Below, piece by piece: positions 8,071-14,884 of a stretch of 36,581 bases of DNA. The position numbers and the translations under genes are program-made. The stretch covers positions 1 to 36,581 of the forward strand of contig CAMOCO010000004.1 of assembly GCA_946610715.1 (NCBI GenBank), written 5' to 3'. How positions within the stretch are numbered: the stretch's first letter is position 1; every line of letters begins with the position of its first letter. The DNA is from an uncultured Clostridia bacterium. GTDB taxonomy: Bacteria; Bacillota; Clostridia; Lachnospirales; Lachnospiraceae. Below the pieces are notes generated by a model. That model saw nothing but the letters and a program-made list of their open reading frames with translations. It was not told where the DNA came from and searched no databases.

Positions 8071-10518
8071 ATGAAATTCGGTTACTTTGATGATGCTGCA
8101 AAAGAGTATGTCATCACTTCGCCAAGAACTCCCTATCCATGGATCAACTACCTTGGAACAGAGAGTTTCTTTTCACTGATCTCAAATACGGCCGGTGGAT
8201 ATCATTTCTACAAAGATGCCCGTATGAGACGTATCACAAGATATCGTTACAACAATGTACCGGTGGATTTAGGAGGACGTTATTTTTATATTAACGATGA
8301 TGGAGTTGTATGGAATCCCGGCTGGTCTCCTGTTAAGACCGAGCTTGACTTTTATCAGTGCCGTCACGGAATGGGCTATACCGTGATCACAGGTAAGAAA
8401 AAAGAGCTTAAAGCCGAAGTTACATTCTTTGTACCTCAGGGTTATAACGGAGAGATCCAGAAAGTAGTTCTCAAGAACGAAGGAACAACACCAAAATCAT
8501 TTACACTTTTCTCATTCCTTGAATGGTGCTTATGGAATGCCGAAGATGATTCTACAAACTTCCAGAGAAACTTCAATACCGGTGAAGTTGAAGTTGAAGG
8601 ATCTACTCTTTTCCATAAAACTGAATATAAAGAGCGTCGCGATCATTTTGCATTCTATACTGTCAACAGCGATATTGATGGTTATGACTGTGACAGAGAG
8701 AGCTTCCTTGGTCTTTATAACGGATTTGATAAGCCTGATGCAGTTTTTGCTGATGAATCCAAGAATTCAAAGGCTGACGGCTGGTCACCTATCGCATCAC
8801 ATTCAATCAAGATTTCTCTTGCCCCCGGTGAAGAAAAAGCCCTTATCTTCATACTCGGCTATGTTGAAAACGGTGAGAACAAGTGGAATGCTGACGGAAC
8901 CATGAATAAATCCAAGGCTTATGACATGATTGCCCAGTTTGACAGCGTTGAAAAGGTAGACGCTGCATTCGACGCAAATAAGGCAATGTGGGATGAGCTC
9001 CTTTCAAAATATAAGGTTGATACTCCTGATGACAAGGTTAACAGAATGGTTAACATCTGGAATCAGTATCAGTGCATGGTTACATTCAATATGTCAAGAA
9101 GTGCTTCTTACTTCGAGTCCGGTATCGGACGTGGAATGGGCTTCCGTGATTCAAATCAGGATCTTCTCGGATTCGTTCACCAGATTCCTGACAGAGCCCG
9201 TGAAAGAATTCTCGATCTTGCCGCTACTCAGTTTGAAGACGGCGGATGTTTCCATCAGTATCAGCCTCTTACAAAGAAGGGAAATGATACTCTCGGCGGT
9301 AACTTCTCAGATGATCCGATGTGGATGATAATGTCTACAGCTGCATATATCAAAGAAACAGGTGATTATTCAATTCTTGATGAGCAGGTTCCTTATCGTA
9401 ATGATCCGTCTCTTGCTCAGTCAATGATGCACCACCTGAAGCAGTCCTTCTACAAGGTTACAAAGGAAGTTGGTCCTCACGGACTTCCGCTTTCAATGAG
9501 AGCTGACTGGAACGACTGTCTGAACCTTTCATGCTGGTCAGATACTCCGGGAGAAAGCTTCCAGACATATACATCTCCTAAGTATGGAGACAAAGGATTT
9601 TCAGATGTAGCTGAATCTATATTCGTTGCAACACTCTTTACTTATGCAGGACCGGATTATGTGGCACTTTGCAAATATAAGGGTGATGAAGAAGAAGCTG
9701 CAAAAGCTCAGGCTGAAATCGACAAGATGAAAGAAACCATTAAGAAGTTCGGTTGGGACGGCGACTGGTTCATCAGAGCTTATGATGATCTTGGACGTAA
9801 GGTAGGTTCCAAGGAATGTGAAGAAGGTAAGATATTCATCGAGCCTCAGGGCTTCGGTATCATGTCTGATATCGGTAAAGAAGAAGGATGGGCAGAAAAG
9901 GTTATCGATTCTGTTGAAGAACGTCTCGGTTGCAAATACGGTCTCGTACTCAATAACCCTGCTTTCACAAAGTACTATATCGAGTATGGTGAAATCTCCA
10001 CTTATCCGGCCGGTTACAAGGAAAATGCCGGTGTATTCTGCCACAACAATGCATGGATGATCTGTGCGGCAGCTTATGCAGGACATGGTAATAAGGCATT
10101 TGACTGGTATTCAAGAATAGCTCCTGCTTTTCTTGAGGACATTTCAGATCTTCACAGAACAGAGCCATATGTATATGCACAGATGATAGCCGGTAAGGAT
10201 GCCGGAAGAAGCGGTGAGGCTAAGAACTCATGGCTTACAGGTACAGCTGCATGGAACTTTGTGGCAATCAGCCAGTACATTCTCGGTATCAAGGCTGACT
10301 GGGACGGACTTAAGGTTAATCCTTCAATTCCATCAGATTGGGACGGCTTCAAGGCTACAAGAAAATACCGCGGTGCTTCATATGAAATAGAAGTACAGAA
10401 TCCTGATCATGTTGAATCAGGCGTTAAATCTATAACTGTTGACGGACAGGCAATCGAAGGAACAGTTCTTCCTACCTTTGCTGACGGAACACATAAGGTA
10501 GTTGTAGTACTTGGTTAA
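8071..10518 (+). CDS. Cellobiose phosphorylase (GH94)
   Basis: An 815-residue intracellular GH94 enzyme that phosphorolyses cellobiose to alpha-glucose 1-phosphate and glucose with inversion, saving one ATP per disaccharide. Characteristic stretches are [20 protein letters not shown] from residue 20, [20 protein letters not shown] from 42, [12 protein letters not shown] from 354, and RADWNDCLN (477-485), where Asp482 of the WND motif is the expected general acid. The length matches characterised enzymes. No signal peptide. GGGAAGG lies about 10 bases before the ATG. The gene is monocistronic between a near-consensus promoter and a strong terminator. Its codon choice (many CGT, CTT, AAG, GGT) looks biased relative to neighbours, consistent with high expression. 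Confidence 0.95.
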   Translation: MKFGYFDDAAKEYVITSPRTPYPWINYLGTESFFSLISNTAGGYHFYKDARMRRITRYRYNNVPVDLGGRYFYINDDGVVWNPGWSPVKTELDFYQCRHGMGYTVITGKKKELKAEVTFFVPQGYNGEIQKVVLKNEGTTPKSFTLFSFLEWCLWNAEDDSTNFQRNFNTGEVEVEGSTLFHKTEYKERRDHFAFYTVNSDIDGYDCDRESFLGLYNGFDKPDAVFADESKNSKADGWSPIASHSIKISLAPGEEKALIFILGYVENGENKWNADGTMNKSKAYDMIAQFDSVEKVDAAFDANKAMWDELLSKYKVDTPDDKVNRMVNIWNQYQCMVTFNMSRSASYFESGIGRGMGFRDSNQDLLGFVHQIPDRARERILDLAATQFEDGGCFHQYQPLTKKGNDTLGGNFSDDPMWMIMSTAAYIKETGDYSILDEQVPYRNDPSLAQSMMHHLKQSFYKVTKEVGPHGLPLSMRADWNDCLNLSCWSDTPGESFQTYTSPKYGDKGFSDVAESIFVATLFTYAGPDYVALCKYKGDEEEAAKAQAEIDKMKETIKKFGWDGDWFIRAYDDLGRKVGSKECEEGKIFIEPQGFGIMSDIGKEEGWAEKVIDSVEERLGCKYGLVLNNPAFTKYYIEYGEISTYPAGYKENAGVFCHNNAWMICAAAYAGHGNKAFDWYSRIAPAFLEDISDLHRTEPYVYAQMIAGKDAGRSGEAKNSWLTGTAAWNFVAISQYILGIKADWDGLKVNPSIPSDWDGFKATRKYRGASYEIEVQNPDHVESGVKSITVDGQAIEGTVLPTFADGTHKVVVVLG

Positions 10519-10523
10519 TTTTA

Positions 10524-10556
10524 AACCGGGTGATTCCATTTCGGAACCACCCGGTT
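10524..10556 (+). terminator. Terminator of cellobiose phosphorylase, probably bidirectional
   Basis: Arms AACCGGGTG (10524-10532) and CACCCGGTT (10548-10556) with additional TTCC/GGAA pairing inside, followed by ACTTTTATA on plus and TTTAAAATT on minus. It lies between convergent genes and could serve both. Confidence 0.85.
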
Positions 10557-10598
10557 ACTTTTATATCATAACAATTTTCTTATCCGATGTATCAGTTC

Positions 10599-11342
10599 TT
10601 ACAGATCAAACCGGACAATCAGTCTATTCTTATCATGTTCATCCTTCAGTATAACTGCTGCATTTTTTGAATTTGCATCATTTGGTATATATATATAAGG
10701 ATATAACGTATCTCCCTTTACCGACTGCATCTTATATTCTGCTCTAAAGCCCTTAAGTGAATCCATTTGAGAGAGAATATCCTCCGGAAGCACACTCATG
10801 GCAATAGCGACATATTGTCCGTTATTTACATGATGATTTGTATCTATATATTGTTCGGTAACCACTATGGGTTCTCCCTTAACCATCTTTGATTCATCCG
10901 AAACAATTATCTTTCCTTTTTCGAATTCTTTATCCAGCGGTTCGGAAATACCGTAAGCCTCTATCTCCTCTTCAGGAATTCTTCGCACCGGAATTCCCGT
11001 TGTCGAATTTACATATGCCCATTCGGAATATGCATATACGAGAAGTTCCCCTGTCTCAGCATTTTCAATGGTAAAATTTCTTATGCCCACAAAATATTTA
11101 AAGCCGGATGCCCAGGTTGACACTTTAATATTCTCACAATACTTCGGGAATCTGTTAACCTTTATCTGCCATGACGTCAACATCCAGACCGTTCCCTGCT
11201 GCTTCAGCCATTTAATCCCCACACCTCTGTCCTCTGATTCAAAGGTGCAGCAGTCCTGAAAATAATTAATTACTGATAATATGCCTGCTTTTTTAGTTTC
11301 CGTAATCTCACTATATCTGACTCTCGTATTGTAATAGTACAT
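10599..11342 (-). CDS. Acyl-ACP thioesterase
   Basis: A 247-residue double-hotdog thioesterase of the FatA/FatB-like bacterial family, which releases free fatty acids from acyl-ACP. The diagnostic motif DTNHHVNNGQY is at 167-177, supplying the catalytic Asp, Asn and His. WLKQQGTVWMLTSWQIKVNR at 45-64 and the GIRNF strand are also typical of the first hotdog. It follows a stand-alone acyl carrier protein gene by 12 bases, so the two are cotranscribed and the ACP may be its dedicated substrate carrier. No other fatty acid synthesis gene is visible. Confidence 0.9.
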   Translation of the reverse strand: MYYYNTRVRYSEITETKKAGILSVINYFQDCCTFESEDRGVGIKWLKQQGTVWMLTSWQIKVNRFPKYCENIKVSTWASGFKYFVGIRNFTIENAETGELLVYAYSEWAYVNSTTGIPVRRIPEEEIEAYGISEPLDKEFEKGKIIVSDESKMVKGEPIVVTEQYIDTNHHVNNGQYVAIAMSVLPEDILSQMDSLKGFRAEYKMQSVKGDTLYPYIYIPNDANSKNAAVILKDEHDKNRLIVRFDL

Positions 11343-11354
11343 TTTAGTCTGCCC

Positions 11355-11594
11355 CTAGTCTTCCACACCGAGTTCTTTGAGGATCCTGATCATATCCTCC
11401 ACAGTGTTTATTTCTTCATTCAGTTTTTCCGAAGGAATCTCCACGTTGAACTCCTCCTCCAAAATAACCACAAGTTCATATAGATCCAGCGAATCAAGAG
11501 CCAGATCGTCCTTGAAAGATGTATCCTGTGTGATTTCCGTGGATTGAATGGATAGAAAATCCTCAAGTATTTCTACAAATTTATCATATATCAT
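11355..11594 (-). CDS. Acyl carrier protein
   Basis: A 79-residue acidic four-helix carrier with LALDSLDLYELV, where Ser35 is the 4'-phosphopantetheine attachment site. The start at 11594 is fixed by CAGGAGG 9 bases upstream; a longer in-frame reading would add 12 basic residues not seen in ACPs. It has its own consensus promoter and precedes the thioesterase. It is probably a specialised carrier rather than the housekeeping acpP, since the fatty acid synthase genes are absent here. Confidence 0.9.
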   Translation of the reverse strand: MIYDKFVEILEDFLSIQSTEITQDTSFKDDLALDSLDLYELVVILEEEFNVEIPSEKLNEEINTVEDMIRILKELGVED

Positions 11595-11645
11595 ATTGAA
11601 TCGCCTCCTGATGCTAATATTAAAAATCAAGTTTTACCCAAGGTC

Positions 11646-11674
11646 ATTCTATACAAATGCTAAAAGAGTGTCAA
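11646..11674 (-). promoter_or_regulatory. Promoter of the ACP-thioesterase operon
   Basis: On the minus strand a perfect TTGACA (11674-11669), 17-base spacer, TAGAAT (11651-11646). The start would be near 11639, a leader of about 45 bases. Confidence 0.8.
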
Positions 11675-11726
11675 ATACTATTCTATGAAAGAAGTAAGAA
11701 CCTATTCAATGAATGAATCAGGAACC

Positions 11727-12554
11727 TTACTGAAGATTTAACTTTTTATTGATTATATAAATATTTGCTATCATCACCGGCAGCAGCATTACTACATGAA
11801 CCAGCAGCACTGTCAGTACTGCCTGAATTTCAATGTTTGAAAGAGTTGTATCAGCACTTCTCATTGCCATTAATGCTATATTGTTATATTTACTCTTCTG
11901 AGAAAAGTATATTGTGATGACTGACATTATAATACCTGCTACTACAGTAATAGCTGACACTGCATACGGAAGTAATCTGCTGTTTGAATTTATAAGATTC
12001 TTGGAAATGCTGATTCCCAGCTTTATCAGCCATATATAGAATAGATAAATGATTACTATTGTTACTACCATTGCCACAAACAGCATAACCACATCAAGCT
12101 TTGATGAACCGGAATGATAATAATCTTTCATGGATGAATCCACATTATGAAAAAATTCTCTTCTCAGGTCATCATTAGTTAAAGTAGACATGAAGTAGAA
12201 GAACACCAGTAATACCCCACCTATTATCACCTGAACTATATCAGCCAGAAAGTCCGCCAGAATATGGGTTGTTCCCTTAACCGGAAGTGTATTCAGCAGA
12301 TATCCCTCATCTCCCAGAAAGGATTTATTGAATCTATTGATAGTCTGGGCAACCAGATAAAATGATGCAGCTGAAATTGCCATAAGAGAAAAAGCTCTTA
12401 CAAAACCGGACAGAAGCTCCCCTACTTCTCCGGCATATTCATTACTGTTATCCACTAGGGAAAAAATTATGCCAATTATAACGATCACTGCTGACACAAT
12501 TAAAATACTTTTCGCCCTGCTCTTCATTTCAAATTTAAATCTTTTTCCTAACAT
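11727..12554 (-). CDS. ABC transporter permease (YtrC/D-like)
   Basis: A 275-residue membrane protein with about six hydrophobic segments (for example residues 16-33, 53-70, 113-126, 153-171). It lacks recognisable catalytic motifs. Its start overlaps the end of the upstream ATPase gene by 7 bases, so it is the membrane partner of that ATPase in a GntR-ATPase-permease operon. A large loop (about residues 126-150) carries charged residues. Substrate is unknown; homologous YtrA-type systems respond to cell-envelope antibiotics, but that is family knowledge, not shown here. Confidence 0.82.
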   Translation of the reverse strand: MLGKRFKFEMKSRAKSILIVSAVIVIIGIIFSLVDNSNEYAGEVGELLSGFVRAFSLMAISAASFYLVAQTINRFNKSFLGDEGYLLNTLPVKGTTHILADFLADIVQVIIGGVLLVFFYFMSTLTNDDLRREFFHNVDSSMKDYYHSGSSKLDVVMLFVAMVVTIVIIYLFYIWLIKLGISISKNLINSNSRLLPYAVSAITVVAGIIMSVITIYFSQKSKYNNIALMAMRSADTTLSNIEIQAVLTVLLVHVVMLLPVMIANIYIINKKLNLQ

Positions 12555-13246
12555 CTGAATTCCTCCCTGAATATCTCATCTATGGACATATTTTTCTCTT
12601 CTCTTAATTCATCTGCCGGCTTATGCTTTAGTATCTTTCCTTCTTTAATGAAAATCACATCATCCAGAATATTTTCCACATCCTGTATCAGATGAGTTGA
12701 AATAAGAATGGATGCATCCTTTTCATAATTTGTTATTATTGTACGGATGATATAATCTCTCGCAGCCGGATCCACACCTGCGATGGGCTCATCCAGCAGA
12801 TAAAGCTTTGCCCGTCTTGACATTACCATTATCAGCTGAACCTTCTCCTTAGTTCCCTTGGACATTTTTTTAATCTGCATATCCAGACTTATATCAAGGG
12901 ATTTAAGCATCTCCTCAGCTCTGGCTGCATCAAAATCCTGATAAAAGGTTTTGAATTCCTTTATCACTTCACTGACCTTCTGACTCTCGTTAAAATAAAC
13001 TCTGTCCGGAAGATAGGATACCACAGCTTTGGTTTCATGCCCCACTTTCTTACCATCTATCTGCACATCACCTTTGGAATAGCTGAGAAGCCCTGCCATT
13101 ATTTTTATCAAAGTCGTTTTTCCGCTGCCGTTGGGCCCCAGGAGACCCACGATCTTCCCGGCTTCAATCTCCAGATCAAAATCATTAAAGACCTCTGTTT
13201 TACCATATGACTTATATAAATTCTGTATACTTATCAGATTACTCAT
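12548..13246 (-). CDS. ABC transporter ATP-binding protein
   Basis: A 232-residue ABC ATPase with Walker A GPNGSGKTT at 37-45, a degenerate signature MSKGTKEKVQL near 128-138 (SKGTK in place of LSGGQ), Walker B LYLLDEP at 148-154, D-loop VDP, and switch His185 in ISTH. The modified signature is common in YtrB/EcsA-type ATPases that pair with short permeases. The gene starts directly after the GntR regulator stop and overlaps the permease start, indicating translational coupling of the three. Confidence 0.93.
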   Translation of the reverse strand: MSNLISIQNLYKSYGKTEVFNDFDLEIEAGKIVGLLGPNGSGKTTLIKIMAGLLSYSKGDVQIDGKKVGHETKAVVSYLPDRVYFNESQKVSEVIKEFKTFYQDFDAARAEEMLKSLDISLDMQIKKMSKGTKEKVQLIMVMSRRAKLYLLDEPIAGVDPAARDYIIRTIITNYEKDASILISTHLIQDVENILDDVIFIKEGKILKHKPADELREEKNMSIDEIFREEFRC

Positions 13247-13627
13247 TTAATTACCTCCCGTCTTCTTTGGACTTTTCTTAAGGTAATCCTCAAGCCTCAT
13301 TACCATATCCTCATCGCTGTAACCCAGCTCATACATTTTTTCCGTAAATTTCCTAAGTATATCCTCACAAATATTATTCTTCACAGTGTCATCCACAGAC
13401 TCTGCAACGAATCTGCCTGATGTTCTTTGTGAATAGAGAATACCTTCATTTTCAAGTGTCTGAAGTGCCTTCTGCATAGTATTGGGGTTTACTCCCGCTT
13501 CAATCGCCAGCTCTCTTACTGAAGGTATCTTACTACCCGGGCTGAGTATACCGCCGGCAATATCTCTTTTTATTTTATCCATTATCTGCAGATAAATAGG
13601 CGTATCATTTTCAAACTTCCATGCCAT
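13247..13627 (-). CDS. GntR-family regulator, YtrA subfamily
   Basis: A 126-residue protein with an N-terminal winged helix: PIYLQIMDKIKRDIAGGILSPG-type start, then SVRELAIEAGVNPNTMQKALQTLE at about 40-63 and a wing GILYSQRTSGRFV. Only about 45 residues follow, too few for an effector domain of the FadR or HutC type, so it belongs to the short YtrA group that controls adjacent ABC genes. Its promoter carries a 38-bp palindrome, presumably its own operator, giving autorepression. AGGAG is 7 bases before the ATG, and the same 11-base block (GAGAGGAGATA) occurs twice in the leader. Confidence 0.92.
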   Translation of the reverse strand: MAWKFENDTPIYLQIMDKIKRDIAGGILSPGSKIPSVRELAIEAGVNPNTMQKALQTLENEGILYSQRTSGRFVAESVDDTVKNNICEDILRKFTEKMYELGYSDEDMVMRLEDYLKKSPKKTGGN

Positions 13628-13707
13628 ACATTATCTCCTCTCCGATGCTATATCTCCTCTCTGCTATTTTAACCATGGTTTGAATTCATACAGCTCCAAT
13701 CAAAAAA

Positions 13708-13745
13708 CTGTATTACTGTACTATTCACATAGTACAATAATACAG
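13708..13745 (-). promoter_or_regulatory. 38-bp palindromic operator of the GntR operon
   Basis: Two 16-base arms, 13708-13723 (CTGTATTACTGTACTA) and 13730-13745 (TAGTACAATAATACAG), are inverted repeats with one mismatch around a 6-base centre. The site covers the -10 box and the expected start point, so binding would block transcription. The inner TGTACTA/TAGTACA resembles YtrA-type GntR sites; the outer GTATTA/TAATAC could hold a second dimer. Confidence 0.8.
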
Positions 13746-13762
13746 CTAATACAATTTGTCAA
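13734..13762 (-). promoter_or_regulatory. Promoter of the GntR-ABC operon
   Basis: On the minus strand TTGACA (13762-13757), 17-base spacer, TATTGT (13739-13734). The -10 lies inside the right arm of the palindromic operator. Confidence 0.7.
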
Positions 13763-13830
13763 GAATTAATTATTTCCGATCCGGCTTTTTCTCAGATTGT
13801 TCACATTTTTTCAAATACTGATCATTCACC

Positions 13831-14733
13831 TTATCTTAAGTACTCACAAGCTGCAATGGCCGCATAAGCGCCATCCGCACAGGCAGTGGTAACCTGCCTC
13901 AGTGTCTTGGCTCTGCAGTCTCCTGCAACGAATACACCGGGTGTCATGGTAATTGTATCATCCTTTGCGTCAAAATAGCCTCTCTGATCCGTGGCAGCCA
14001 CATTTGTAAATGCCTTATTATCCGGCACAAGTCCCACGGCCAGGAATACTCCGTCGCATTCTGCCACACGTTCCTCACCATTTTCCGAATAACGGACTCC
14101 TGTAATACGCCCCTCCTGTACCTCATAGGAGAGCACCTTCGTACCTGTATGAGCTTCAATGTTGGAATGTCCGAACAGCTGATCCTGAAGCTTCTGATCG
14201 GCTGTAAAATAAGGCATATCCTGAAGGATTATCAGCTTGCTTACAATATCAGCCAGCAGGTTTGCCTCTACAAATGCAGAATTACCTCCGCCAACCATCA
14301 CTACTGTCTTATCCCTGTAGAAATCGCCGTCACATACAGCGCAGAAGCTGATGCCATTTCCGATAAGCTCCTCCTCCCCGGGAAGTCCCAGTACCCTGTG
14401 GGTTGTGCCTGTGGCAAGAATGACAGTACGCCCGTCATAGGATCCACCCTCTGCAGTTTTAACTGTAAACCCTTCACCTGTTTTCTCTACTCCGTTAACC
14501 TCCTCAAAGGTCACCTTTGCTCCCTGCTTGATGGCCTGATCCAGAAACTTTTCCGCAAATTCATCTCCGCTGATGGAATCAAATCCCGGAATATTTTCCA
14601 CCTTGGGAGAATTGACTATCTGTCCTCCGAATACACTCTTTTCTATTACAAATACAGACTTTCCGCTGCGCAGTCCGTAAACTGCAGCAGTAAGTCCGGC
14701 AGGACCTCCGCCCACCACTATAATATCATACAT
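13831..14733 (-). CDS. trxB: Thioredoxin reductase (TrxB family)
   Basis: A 300-residue low-molecular-weight flavoprotein disulfide reductase. FAD-binding GGGPAG is at 8-13, the redox pair C131-A-V-C134 in FCAVCDGD, NADPH-type GGGNSA at 148-153 (usually GGGDSA), and the second FAD motif GVFVAGDCR near residue 270. It reduces thioredoxin or glutaredoxin-like proteins with NAD(P)H or, in some clostridia, ferredoxin. The start has CGGAGGAG. It lies downstream of nrdD, whose product carries a fused redoxin domain, so it may recycle that domain. A terminator lies between the two genes, and no clear separate promoter is seen. Confidence 0.92.
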   Translation of the reverse strand: MYDIIVVGGGPAGLTAAVYGLRSGKSVFVIEKSVFGGQIVNSPKVENIPGFDSISGDEFAEKFLDQAIKQGAKVTFEEVNGVEKTGEGFTVKTAEGGSYDGRTVILATGTTHRVLGLPGEEELIGNGISFCAVCDGDFYRDKTVVMVGGGNSAFVEANLLADIVSKLIILQDMPYFTADQKLQDQLFGHSNIEAHTGTKVLSYEVQEGRITGVRYSENGEERVAECDGVFLAVGLVPDNKAFTNVAATDQRGYFDAKDDTITMTPGVFVAGDCRAKTLRQVTTACADGAYAAIAACEYLR

Positions 14734-14780
14734 ACTGTCTCCTCCGATTTATAGCCTTCTTTAATTACCTTCATAGTCAA

Positions 14781-14819
14781 ATAAAAGAGCTCAGAGCCGG
14801 TAATAAATCAGCTCTGAGC
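14781..14819 (-). terminator. Terminator downstream of nrdD
   Basis: Minus-strand arms GCTCAGAGC (14819-14811) and GCTCTGAGC (14797-14789), 9 bp perfect, 13-base loop, then TCTTTTATTTG. It lies 48 bases upstream of the trxB start. Confidence 0.8.
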
Positions 14820-14834
14820 CCGGATTATATTTCG

Positions 14835-14873
14835 CGTATAACCTGTTTAAATTTCTCGTATAACTTGTTTAAA
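14835..14873. repeat. 22-bp tandem duplication behind nrdD
   Basis: CGTATAACCTGTTTAAA (14835-14851) and CGTATAACTTGTTTAAA (14857-14873) are 16/17 identical at a 22-base period. The second copy runs into the 14-bp palindrome CTTGTTTAAACAAG (14864-14877). The array starts within about 10 bases of the nrdD stop codon. Confidence 0.75.
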
Positions 14874-14884
14874 CAAGCTGTTAA

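Noticed and set aside
14734-14788. Promoter for trxB at TTGACT near the nrdD terminator
   Set aside because: The nearest -10-like TATAAA is 21 bases away, too far for a normal spacer.
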